This document shows positions 10,690-21,100 of a stretch of DNA of 64,000 nucleotides, in pieces. How positions within the stretch are numbered: position 1 is the first letter of the stretch; every line of letters starts with the position of its first letter. Source of the stretch: Pegoplata infirma (lineage: Eukaryota; Arthropoda; Insecta; Diptera; Anthomyiidae); NCBI GenBank assembly GCA_963921195.1, contig OY992536.1:110820778-110884777 (forward strand), given 5' to 3'. A program made the position numbers and the translations under genes. The notes below the pieces were generated by a model. The model ran no database searches and was not told where the DNA came from. It saw only the letters and a program-made list of their open reading frames with translations.

Positions 10690-11345
10690 ACTTCAACGGC
10701 ATTGAAATACGGTTTGCGAATCAACGCAAACAACACAAAATGGATGGCTGTTAAATCCCACCAAACGCCAAAATTTTTGCTAAACAACGTGCCAATCCAA
10801 AACGTCAACAACTTTTGCTACCTAGGAAGCACCATTACTCCGGACGGAGGTGCTATCGGTGATGTAAACTCCAGAATACAAAAAGCCAAAACACCATACT
10901 ATAGCCTAAGAAATATCTAGAAATCTAATGCTCTTTCGCCTAAAACTAAATTACATATTTTTAACGCCTGCATAAAATCCATTCTCCTCTACGGATCCGA
11001 AACCTGGTTGAAAAGCGAAGTCATTAAACAGAAAATCTAAACATTTACCAATAGATGTTTACAGAATATTCTAAAAATTTGGTGGCCTAGAGTGGTCTCT
11101 AACGAACAACTTTTTCAAATCGCGAACCAGGACAACATCAACACCCAAATAAAGAAGAGAAAATATAACTGGCTTGGACATACACTACGAAAACCATATA
11201 ACGAAATATGCCACGAGACACTAGAATGGAACCCACAGGGCTCAAGAAACCGAGGACGACCAAACTTAACATACGTAAATCTTTTAGCGAACTAAGACAC
11301 ATCGCAGCCGACAGAAAGAGATGGAGATTCTACGTACACAGCCTA
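10690..11345 (+). pseudogene. Degenerate LINE reverse transcriptase C-terminus
   Basis: In one frame there is LKYGLRINANNTKWMAV, FCYLGSTITPDGG, then stops at 10918-10920 and near 11038, IKSILLYGSETWL, NRCLQNILKIWWP, RKYNWLGHTLRKP and WNPQGSRNRGRP. A frameshift near 11272 leads to DRKRWRFYVHSL. These are palm-end and thumb motifs of an invertebrate RTE/CR1-type endonuclease-RT. The exact clade is uncertain. It is clearly non-functional and is truncated at its 3' side by the TA-flanked element starting at 11346. It points away from the fragment at 10101-10585. Confidence 0.7.
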
Positions 11346-12854
11346 CACAGAGAAAAATATGGAGGAAACAAATTTGAGTAATCACTTGTTTAAATTTAAA
11401 AACAAAAATTGAGTAATTTTTTAATTGTTGCAATTAAAAATTTACTTAAAAATTTTAAAAACAATTTAAGTAAACAATTTAATAAAAATTTAATAGTTTT
11501 TTTAATTTTTTTTTAAACTCTCATAGTTTTTCGAATTCTCGTTTAGTTTATAGTTTTATGTGTATTAGAGTGTCCCTTATTTTGGAAATGTTGGAAATGT
11601 TGAGACGGTACCCCCTCATTTTTTTCCTTTTGACTAAAAAATAACTCAGGAAAAATTTTACGCCCCTACGACCACGCCTTCCCTAAGCGACGGGGCCGTA
11701 AAAAGCGGGGCCTTAAAAATCATTTTTCCATACAAAGCAAAAAAATTTTTTTTTGATTTTAAATTTTTTTGTTATTAATTATAATATTACTTGCTTAGCT
11801 TATTCACGACAAAAAAATTTGATTTTGGTGGGATGAGGCTTTCAGTTCTAAAAAATTTTTCGAAAAAAAAAATTTAGAGCTTTTGGGGTCCTACAGTAAA
11901 AATTTTTTAAAAAATATTTTTTTTTAGTTTTGACAAGCAACCGTTTTAGTTGAATTGTTGCTTTTAATGATATATTTTCATAAAAAAATATTATTCCTAT
12001 CTGTGACATCTTTATCGTGATCTAAAAAAGGGTAAAAAATGCATTTTTGATGTTTTTCGATACACGATCAAGATGTCACAGATATGAATAATATTTTTAT
12101 ATGAATATATATCATTAAAAGCAACATTACAACTAAAACCGTTGCTTGTCAAAACTAAAAAAAAAAATTTTTTTAAATTTTTACTGTAGGACACCAAAAG
12201 CTCAAAATTTTTTTTTTCGAAAAATTTTTTAGAACTGAAATCCTCATCCCACCAAAATCAAATTTTTTGTCGTGAATAAGCTAACCAAGTAATATTATAA
12301 TTAATAACAAAAAAATTAAAAATCAAAAAAAAAATTTTTGGTTTGTATGGAAAAATGATTTTTTAGGCCCCGTTCTTTAAGGCCCCGTCGCGTAGGGAAG
12401 GCGTGGTCGTAGGGGCGTAAAATTTTTCCTGAGTTATTTTTTAGTCATAAGGAAAAAAATGAGGGGGTACCGTCTCAACATTTCCAACATTTCCAAAATA
12501 AGGGACACTCTAATGTGTATGTATATGAAAGTTTGTAATCGTCTTTATAAAATTTTCTTATGTTTTTGAGACATAAATATTTTTGGCAAAGTTTGAAAAA
12601 ACAAGTTTTTGGTTTATTTTTTGTAAAAAAATTTGAAACTTTTTTAAACTTTAAAAAAAAATAAATCGATAAATTTTGAGTAAATTTTTAATTGTGTCAA
12701 TTAAAAATTTACTCAAATTTTTTTCAAACATTTAATAAATTTTTATTAAAAATTTACTCAATACTATTAAATTGTTTACTGGTGCAAAATTGAGTAATTT
12801 TTTACTCAATAGTATTAAAAATTTACTCAAATATTTTTTTTATTTTTTTCTGTG
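11346..12854. mobile_element. TA-flanked TIR element (CACAGAAAAA ends), interrupted
   Basis: The ends CACAGAGAAAAATA and TTTTTTTCTGTG are inverted and flanked by TA on both sides (11344-11345, 12855-12856), as in Tc1/mariner-type MITEs. The interior consists of variants of TTGAGTAAATTTTTAATT in both orientations. A near-complete relative is at 50413-51067 and a reversed one at 45875-47855. The 947-bp foldback 11566-12512 sits inside, between the two halves. Confidence 0.7.
11566..12512. mobile_element. hAT-like foldback element, 947 bp, 8-bp TSD
   Basis: Nearly the whole element is one inverted repeat, with a short centre near 12026-12055. The ends are TAGAGTGTCCCTTATTTTGG and its complement. 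They are bracketed by perfect 8-bp duplications ATGTGTAT (11558-11565 and 12513-12520). An 8-bp TSD with a TAG start is the hAT signature. It has no coding capacity. The uninterrupted relative at 50413 confirms that the flanks belong to one host element. Confidence 0.85.
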
Positions 12855-12893
12855 TATTATATGTTCCTGATGGAATTTGCTGAAATATATAAG

Positions 12894-13717
12894 CGGAATT
12901 CCATGCCAAATCACTCACTTTTAGACCCGACTCCTTTCGATTTATTTTATTTTTGGATATGTTTTAGTACTTATTAAATGCAACTTGGACACCAATTTCC
13001 TTTTATTCCAATATGGTGTTGAGTAATCAATTTTTCAAAATGGCGATTTTTTCAAAGAATTGAAAAAATTTAAATTTTTAATTAATTTTGACCAGTTAAA
13101 AATATAGATATCTTAAAAAAAGTTCAACAACGTTTTGTTGGTATTTAAATGTGGTTTTAGAAAAAAATTTTAAAAAATTATTCGAAGTAATTATCACTTA
13201 TTTTTTAACGTTTAAAAATTAAAATCGACTTTTTGAAAAAGTCCGAAACCTTCGATTTTTTTTTAGAAAGTCTAAACTACGCAACTTTTAAGCCATAATT
13301 GGAGATGTGATCGCAATTTGTTCTATTTTTTTAAAAACTTTGAAAATTGCACCTTTTATTTTTCGACTCTGATTTATTTTATATGGTGCTCCAAAAAAAT
13401 TAAATTGGTAGACACTGACCCCAACTTACACTTGATATATTAATTTCGAGGTAAAAATACGCCTCACAAAAATTAAGAATGATCGGACATGGGTAAGTTG
13501 TTCCGCATGGGCCTTGAAGTTTAGAAAACGGATTACAATGAAAAATATGATTTTTTTTTTCTGTTTTCTCAATTTTTTTGGTATTTTAAGTTAAGCTTTA
13601 ATTCCTGCGATTACAGAATTATGATGTTAAAAATTAATTAAAAATTTCAATTTTTTAATTTTTTTGAGAAAATCGCCATTTGGGTCTAAAAGTGAGTGAT
13701 TTGGCCTGGAATGCCCC
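12894..13717. mobile_element. TIR element with CCAAATCACTCACTTTTAGACCC arms
   Basis: The left end GGAATTCCATGCCAAATCAC and the right end GTGATTTGGCCTGGAATGCC are inverted; the match extends through TCACTTTTAGACCC and a following AATGGCGATTTT block. The interior is AT-rich and non-coding. I could not fix a target duplication, so the superfamily is open. Confidence 0.6.
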
Positions 13718-14054
13718 ATATACACCAGGCTATGGTACAGGGATAAACGAATTAGCGCTGATATTTGTAACTACCCGAAATATTTGTCCTTGACCCTTCT
13801 TCAAGTATACAAATCAACTTTATATAACTTTTTGCGTCGATTTAGCGATGTCCGTCCGTTTGCAGTCCATGTAAAATAGCCTTCATACAAACTCCCCTTT
13901 CCAATTTGGCTTAAATTACCCTTATAAACTTATTATAATATAAACATATGCCTCCGAAATTTGGTGGGTAAATGTATTTTGTATTTACAAATTATCAATT
14001 CAAATTTTGACGGAATCGAATAATTTTTACTTCCAGTCCCCATACAAACCACCC

Positions 14055-15252
14055 CAGCAAAACATAGATTACCAAATAAGGTTAAGGTATAACATAAGGT
14101 ATAGGATCTCTTATTTTATACATTGCAGCATTGATGATTTTAACAGGCGATGAGACTCAAAGTAATGCATCCACATTATCACAAAGAATACCAGTAAGGT
14201 ATAAAATAAGTCATAAATTTATAACGATCCAGCAAAAAAAGTGCGGAGTACTTCTATTTGGAGTGCTTTAAAACTATAACAAATGTAATGAAATACAACA
14301 AAAATAACAAAAAACACAAGAAAAAATCGCAAAGGACTTCTTTTCTACTCCATAAAAAGTTGATATTCAGCTCTTAACTCATTACCTTCCGCGACACTCC
14401 CATACAAAAGTAAGTAGATATTCAGTAGATAAGAAGTACTCCGAGCTTTCAAACAACTTCCAACTACTTCCCTGGAGTAGTTCTTATCTACTGAATATCT
14501 ACTTACATTTCTATGGAGGTGTCGCGATAGGTAATGAGTTAAGAGCTGAATATCTATGAATTCTGGAGTAGAAAAAACTGTTTGTGTGTTTTTGTCTTGT
14601 GTTTTTTGTTATTTTTGTTGTATTTCATTACATTTGTTTTAGTTTTAAAGCACTCCACTGGGAAGTGGTAATGACTTTTTTTGCAGGGGAAGAATACGAG
14701 TAAGGTGTAAAATATATGATATTTTATAGGTTACGAGAAATGAAATAATATAGCATACCAGAAGATAATATATAAGGTGTTACGAGTAGTGAAAAAGTGA
14801 TTTTGTATTAAATTTACTCACGTGATTGTAAGATATTGTAAGTAGATAAAATATGCTCGTGAGTGTGTGTCGTTAGTAATTTTCTGTCGTGAGCCCATCT
14901 CTAGTTTAAACTTATGCATTTTTTTATAAAATAATTATTTTGTATGTTATTGTAATGCATTATGCATCCAATTATAAATAATACATTATTTCAAACTTTC
15001 AAATAATACATAATGTAACCAAATATAAGTCATCCATGATTTAATGTTTAGAAATAACAAATCTGAAATACATTTTTTCCAATAATCATGCATTACGTAG
15101 CAAATTATTAGTAATGCATTATTTTTCACTTGAAAATAATACGTTGTGGAACAAATGTTTGGTAAGACATCATAAAATAATGCTACAAATATGTTATATG
15201 CATTACCTGGTAATGTGTTATATAATCACTACCCATTACCAAAGTTTTGCTG
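14055..15252. mobile_element. TIR element with CAGCAAAAC ends, nested
   Basis: The ends are CAGCAAAACatagattacc and ggtAatggg...GTTTTGCTG (the inner part reads CCATTACCAAAGTTTTGCTG). It splits the surrounding mini-me-like element at the point where the intact relative reads CCACCATCCCGATATT. The interior is rich in TAATGCATTA/ATAAGGTATA motifs. No clear TSD. It contains a further foldback at 14230-14686. Confidence 0.55.
14230..14686. mobile_element. Small foldback MITE, 457 bp
   Basis: An almost complete palindrome: the left arm from CAGCAAAAAAAGT through GGAGTGCTTTAAAACTA and AACAAATGTAATGAAATACA is mirrored on the right. The centre is near 14458, with the inner stem AGTAGATATTCAGTAGATAAG opposite CTTATCTACTGAATATCTACT. 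It is non-coding. The ends resemble those of the enclosing element (CAGCAAAA), but no TSD is evident. Confidence 0.75.
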
Positions 15253-15576
15253 GAACCCTTCCGATATTTTAACAAATCGCTCAAATTATATGAAAATAGA
15301 GATATTTCATTAAAATTTTGTTTGTACATAATTTGTTTTTTTTTTTTTTATTTATTTTAAATTTTCCGATATTCATTTAAATCTGTCGTCTATTGGCACC
15401 AATATAAGCATATTTTTTTCAAATTTGGTTTGTATGTGTTTTCTACATAAATTAAAGATCAAATAAAGGAGATATCCAATCGGATTCATGTTTGAGTGTA
15501 GACCCCTTTTGCGCAAAAGCACTAGTGTAGGGTATTTTATGGTCGATCTTGACAGACCATATTTTCTTACTTGTTT

Positions 15577-15686
15577 CTGTGTTATCATATTAACGAAATA
15601 CGCATTTTGAAATAAACACCTATCAAAAATTAATTGCAGTTTACTAAATACACGTTTTTATAAGGGCCGTTTTTTGCAAATGGATA
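15577..15686. other. Short AT-rich spacer
   Basis: Nothing recognised between the mini-me-like terminus and the TA-flanked MITE. Confidence 0.4.
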
Positions 15687-15963
15687 CACTGAAAGAATTT
15701 TGTTCATTACGGCTATGAAAACGTACATTGATTCTATGAAAAAAATCATTAGAAGTGAGCCAATGATGCCCTTCATAGAATCTATGAAACAAATTCATAG
15801 AAACCAGATACCTATGAAAAAGTTCATAGGCTATGGAAAAAAAATTTTATTGTTCAATTCTATTTTTTTTTTATTTTATTATTTAATTTTTATTTACTTT
15901 ATTATTTTATTTTTATTTATTTACAATATTCTATTTTTAAAAATTTATTCATTTTTAACTGAT

Positions 15964-16031
15964 CCCCACCGAGATTCGAACACAATACCAGTTGCTCGTG
16001 AAGCTTAGTCTCTAACCACTGAGCTAAAGTA
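15964..16031 (-). other. tRNA-like sequence (degenerate)
   Basis: On the minus strand the sequence has a consensus-like A box (TTAGCTCAGTGGTTAGAGAC) and a near-consensus B box (GTTCGAATCTC) at tRNA spacing. The anticodon loop would read TTCACGA (CAC), but its stem has only two good pairs. This is a tRNA pseudogene or a captured tRNA-derived Pol III promoter, not a working tRNA. Confidence 0.55.
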
Positions 16032-16177
16032 AATAAACAAGTTATAACACTTAAAATCCATTTTATTAAATATTCTGCTTTAAAATATTATGCTCTGCCA
16101 CAATGCTCTGCCAAAATCTGTGTGTATGTTTGTAGAAAACAAAATGTTTGTGTATTTGCAAAAATACACAAACATTT

Positions 16178-16248
16178 GCTGACAGCTAAGGCGTCGATTA
16201 TAAATTTCCCAGCCGGTAGGTCTTGGGTTCGAACCCCGCCTGGGCAGC
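16178..16248 (+). other. tRNA-like 3' half (degenerate)
   Basis: The T-arm with a perfect B box (GGGTTCGAACCCC) is followed by GCCTGGGCAGC, as in a tRNA acceptor 3' side, and preceded by an AAGGCGTCGATT...AGGTC stretch that resembles D-arm/anticodon remains. No matching 5' acceptor strand is present. It lies in the same MITE as the minus-strand tRNA-like sequence. Confidence 0.5.
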
Positions 16249-16679
16249 AATATATTTTTTTTTTTTTACGTTTTTTATGTTTTTTTTATATTTTTTTAAT
16301 ATATTTATTCAAATTATTTAATTATTGTAACATTATTTTAATATTTAAAAAATTATTAATGACATTTTTTTCTATGAATTTTTTCTATGAATCTTACAAA
16401 ATCTATGAATAAAATTCTATGAAATATTTCAAAATACTAATGAATATTCATTCAGCCAATGAATTGTTTCATAGATTCTGTGAATTTGGTTTTATGAAAT
16501 ATGTTCATAGATATTATTAACAATAATTCTTTAAGTGTAGGTACACTCTAATTACTATGACTTAAGTTTCCTACTATAAATTGAGTAAATTTAAACAAAA
16601 TGTGTTATTTTACTTAAAATCAATTGAAATTTATTTAAGTTATAGTAGTATATAACTTAAATTTTGTTGAAGTTTACCC

Positions 16680-17469
16680 ACACTCAAAAAAAAAAGACTT
16701 AACTTAAACTTTGGAAAAATTTTCTTCAAAATAGTTTATAAATTTTTCCATCATTTAGTTAAATTTAACTAAAAGTTGGTAAATTTTCTTTGCTGTTAGG
16801 AAAAAAAATTAGTTCATGTTCTGTTAAATAACCCATAATATTCTTTAAATGGAATCCCTAATACATGGAAGAAATTCTTAACGCCAAAGAAAGTTTTCCT
16901 TAATATATAAAAAAAAAAAAAATATTTTTTAGACATATTTCTTAAAACAGAATTTAGTTAAAAAAATTCAGTTTTAGGACGTAATTTACTACCAATTAGT
17001 TCATCATATTTATTATCTTTAATTTGAGAAAGTTTTTTATCACTATTGTAGTAAATTTTTCATAACTTGGGAAAAATATTGATTTACTTTTTTTCATGCT
17101 TGCTTGTGCAATTCACATTTGGTTTATTATTTGAAGTATATTAATAAAATAGTTTGATTATGTATAACAAGTAATAAATTTAACGTTTAAATTTTTTTCT
17201 ACACATGTATGTGTTAGAGAAAAAAAAAATATTTTAATCTCAGCAAAGGCCTTGGCGTGTTTTCCATAGTCTGGGAACAAACGTCAAAGACAAAGTCTTT
17301 GAAAACTTATGAATTACTTGACTATAAAAAACAAAAGTTTTTTTTTTATATTAATAATAAAAAATGTACCTAATGAGAATTCTGTTTGTATTCACATGCT
17401 ATTTTAAATAAACCATTAAAAATATGAAATTAACTAATTTTCAGGAAAAATGTCCTCATCACAAATGTT
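16680..17469. mobile_element. AT-rich repeat (family E), left part
   Basis: It begins CACTCAAAAAAAAAA and contains CCAATTAGTTCATCATATTTAT. The same sequence occurs, reversed, at 53206-54134. It appears to be the host element into which the mini-me-like copy at 17470 and the large foldback at 18141 inserted. Non-coding. Confidence 0.5.
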
Positions 17470-18049
17470 TTTATACCCTCCAACCACAGTATGGGGGTAT
17501 ACTCACTTTGTCATTCCGTGTGTAACGCATCGAAATATCGGTCTAGGACCCCATAAAGTATATATTTTATTGATCAGTGATCGATTCTAAGACATTCTAG
17601 CGATGTCCGTCCGTCCGTCCGTCCGTCCGTCCGTCCGTCTGTCCGTCTGTCCGTCTGTCCGTCTGTAGAAGACACGATACAGTCCAAAATAAAAGAGCTA
17701 GTCTTCCGAAGTTTGGCACGAATATGTCTTATATTCCTAGGCAGGTTAAGTTCGGAAATGGGCAAAATCGGACCAAGGGGAAAAAAGTTCCCCCTTAGAG
17801 AACTAAACCAACCCAAGAAAAACCGCATTTTTTGCAGAGTTTTTTGTACTTTTGGTAAGGAAATGCAACATTCTTATCTCAGAAGAAGTTCAAAATCGCA
17901 AGGGGAAGGTGCCCCCTAACGTCTCCCACTAACCCCCAACCCCACCCAAAAAAAAAAGACGCCCCTGGATTTTTTTTTTTTATATTTTTTTACATTTTGG
18001 AGGGTATAAAAGATTCGGCACAGCCGAATGTAACACTCTCACTTGTTTT
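17470..18049 (+). mobile_element. Mini-me/DINE-like (Helentron-type) element
   Basis: The start TTATACCCTCCAACC is followed by a (GTCY)n microsatellite (17605-17667) and a body with AACTAAACCAACCCAAG. The end has GGAGGGTATAAAAG, a perfect hairpin ATTCGGC-ACA-GCCGAAT (18013-18029) and CTCACTTGTTTT. Mini-me elements of Diptera are defined by an internal (GTCY)n proto-microsatellite and are related to DINE-1/INE-1, regarded as non-autonomous Helentrons. Non-coding. Confidence 0.8.
17605..17667 (+). repeat. (GTCC/GTCT)n microsatellite inside mini-me
   Basis: About 15 GTCY units, first GTCC and then alternating GTCC/GTCT. It is the diagnostic internal microsatellite of mini-me elements. Confidence 0.9.
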
Positions 18050-18140
18050 AACTAAAAAATGGAAAATTTTTTCCCATTTTCTAGTTCAAATTGGTGCATA
18101 TTTTTAAGAAAAATATGGACTAAAAAGTAGGAATACAATG

Positions 18141-21100
18141 CACTATGGTCCCAAATGCATTTTTTTTGGCATAAATTCAAAAAATGAAGCAAGGTCACTT
18201 GGACTAATTCTGGGATGATTTTTATCTCTTAGCGCAATCAAAAATCGATTGTCAAAAAAAAAATTTTTTTTTTTGGAAATTTTTTTTTTTTAATTTTTTT
18301 TTTAAATTTTTTTTTTTTTTTTTGGAAAAAAATTTATTTTTTTAAAAAAAAATATATTTTTCTTAATTAATTAGCTTTACGGAAGGCAAAACAATTATAA
18401 AAAAAAATAATTTGAAACCGTGTCACGCAAAAAACAGTAAATTTGTCCGAAATTTGTGCTAAACTAAAATTGAAATTAAGGGAGTTTGCCAAAAAATGCT
18501 GGCAAAATGTAAATTTTAATATTAAATATACAATATTGAAAACACTTTCACGTTTAAAGACTCATGCAAGTTCGTGCCCAAACACAACTTTTTGTCCACG
18601 AAAGATATAGACTATTTTGGCTCCAAAATCCTCATAATCAAAACATCCAAGGATAACGCCAAGGATGCATTAACTGTAAAATAGGAATTTTAAATAGGAA
18701 CTAGTATCCTTAGGTTTCAATTTGTCCCTTTAGCCTCTTTATAATTTTAGTTTTTCCAATTTGCCGTTTGTATAAGAGCAAAAACATTTAACATCAACGA
18801 GTAATTTTTCGATGGTCTCCGATTTTTATAAAATTTTGTGAGTGTGTGTGGTAGTGGACACATGTATTAAAAAAAAATATTTTTTTTTTTTTTTTTGAAA
18901 AGTGTGGCAACTCTGAAACTTTGAAGTTTAGTAATTTGCGGCATAGGGACTCCACTCAAAAGGTCATAACTTTTGTTGTGTAGGAGATATTGACAAGCGT
19001 CTTTTTGCATTGGATAGGTAAAACTATGGGGATTAATAAATTAATTTTAAAAAAATTGTGAAAATTTTTTTTTTATAAAAAATTTTGGAAAAAAAAATTC
19101 AAAATTGTTTTTTTAAAAAAATGTATTTTTAAGATTTTTCAAAATTTGTATAAAAATGGCCAATAATAATGTCTAAATACCCTGAAAATTTCAGAGTGGG
19201 ATTCGAAATGGTTTTTGAGATATCACAAAAAATGTAGAAGTATGTACGCATGAAAACGAGAAAAAAATGTTGAAAAAAAATTAAAAATATTTTTTTTTTA
19301 AAAAATATATTTTTTAGATTCTTTATATTTTTTATTCATATAGCCAATTATGTGTTCCAAACACCCTGAAAATTTTAGAGTGGGATTATTTTTAGTTTTT
19401 GAGATTTCACAAAAATGTATAAGTAGAATTTTAGAAAAAGTGTAGAAGAAGAGAAAAACTGGTTACCTCCAATGACATATCCATGTTTATGTAATGAATA
19501 TTGAAATTGGGAAGTAACCACTTACTGATATTTATTTTCACAATATTACAAATTTTAAATTATTTAAAAAAAAAACCTGTAATTAACATTATTTATATGG
19601 GGGTTTTCGTGTCAACTGACACAACTTTTGAAACCGATATCTACCGATCGGGATGAAATTTGCACCAAGGTTAGTCCTATTGGATAGTAGTTCAGACACA
19701 ATTTTTCAGCGAGATCGGTCAAGGACTCTCTGAGTTAGAGGGGGTCGAAATTTGACATTTTGGCTAAAGAGGTGTTTATTCTGATCCATGTAACTTCTTA
19801 CATATTGTTTTTAGCAAAATGTGTCCCAAAGAGTTTAGATAGCTATTTCTTCAGTCTTTCGAAAAAAAATTATAAAAAAAATAAAAAAAAAATTTTTGAT
19901 TTTTTTTCTTAAAAATCTAAAACTTTTTTGACTTTTTCCTCAAATTGGGCCAAATTTTTTTTTGATTCAAAAAAAAGCTTAGGTCTTTGCCTTTAAGAGC
20001 TATGGGGTCGCTTAGTGGGATGCGAGTGGGATATCTATGAAAAAATTATTTTTTTAACTTTGGAACACAAAAAACGGTTCTTCAATTTGCACTATTAGGC
20101 GTGGGATAGCTAACCAGTTTTCGATTTCGATCCGCGATACCCTCTAATTTTTAAAGGTTCATAAAAGAAAGCACGAGCCAAAAAATTAGGGCGGTGGGGT
20201 TGGGCCATATGGCTCCTCATCGGGGTCAAAATTGGGCGTAAAGAGGTTACAATCCTCAAAAAGCCCCACAACTGCCCTAGAACTGCCCACGGAGAGGTGC
20301 AATGTGAGACGGACCTCTATTAATTTTCTGCCCCCAACATTTTTCTTGAATATACCTAACCTTTATTTCCACTTCCTAAGGGGGCTCCCATACAAAATGA
20401 CATTTTTATAAAATTTGCTCCTACCGCTCTAACTGTCCATAGGGTGCCCCAAGAGAAGTAAAATATATGACCGACCCCCAATATTTTTTCATCCCCAACA
20501 TTTTCTCAGAATATACCTACCCTTTATTTTCAACTCTTAAGGGGGTCCCCATACATTTTTTTTATTTTTTTATTAGTTTTTAAAAATACATGTTTTTATA
20601 ACGTATGGGAGCCCCTTAAGGAGTGGAGATAGGGTGATATTATGTTCGGACAAAATGTTGGTAACTAAAAAATAATGGGGGTTGGTCATAATTTTTGCCT
20701 CTCTAGGAGGCACGGTAGGGGCGGTAGGAGCTGGTTTAATAAAAAAAAATTATAAAAAATAAAAGAAATAAAAGAAATGTATGGGGACCACCTTAAGGGT
20801 TAAAGATACATTGTAGGTGTGTTTGCAAAAAATGTTGGAATTAATAAAATAATGGGGGTCGGTCATACATAGGGTAAGTTAGAATGGTAGGATCAAATTT
20901 TTTAAAAATGTTTTGTATGGGAGCCCCCATAGGAAGTGGAAATAGGGGTAAGGTATGTTCAAGAAAAATGTTGGGGGCAGAAAATTATTGGAGGTTCGTC
21001 TCACATTGCACCCCTCCAGGGGCGTTTCTAGGGCAGTTTTGGGGCTTTTTGAGGATTTTACCTCTTTACGCCCAACTTTGACCCCGATGAGGGGCCATAT

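Larger units (their letters stand above)
13726..15576 (+). mobile_element. Mini-me/Helentron-like element, split by nested insertion
   Basis: Compared with 61650-62408, it shares GTAACTACCC-AAATATT-GTCC-TGACC, a GATGTCCGTCCGTT stub of the (GTCY)n region, and the CCATACAAACCACC block. At its 3' end it has GTGTAGGGTAT, a hairpin (ATGGTCGATC / GACAGACCAT, 15539-15560) and CTTACTTGTTT. A 3' hairpin close to an ACTTGTTTT terminus is shared by all copies of this type in the window. It is interrupted from 14055 to 15252. Confidence 0.65.
15687..16537. mobile_element. TA-flanked MITE with CATAGAA/TTCTATG repeats and tRNA-like cargo
   Basis: TIRs CACTGAAAGAATTttg and aataattCTTTAAGTG are bracketed by TA (15685-15686, 16538-16539). 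Both subterminal regions are built from short repeats of TTCATAGA/TCTATGAA in either orientation. Two tRNA-like sequences on opposite strands occupy the centre. Non-coding; likely a Tc1/mariner-type MITE. Confidence 0.65.

Noticed and set aside
11346..12854. Solo LTR or LTR retrotransposon
   Set aside because: The ends are inverted, not TG...CA direct-repeat termini, and TA duplications fit a DNA transposon.
15964..16031. Functional tRNA gene
   Set aside because: A and B boxes are good, but the anticodon stem pairs poorly and the acceptor ends do not match.
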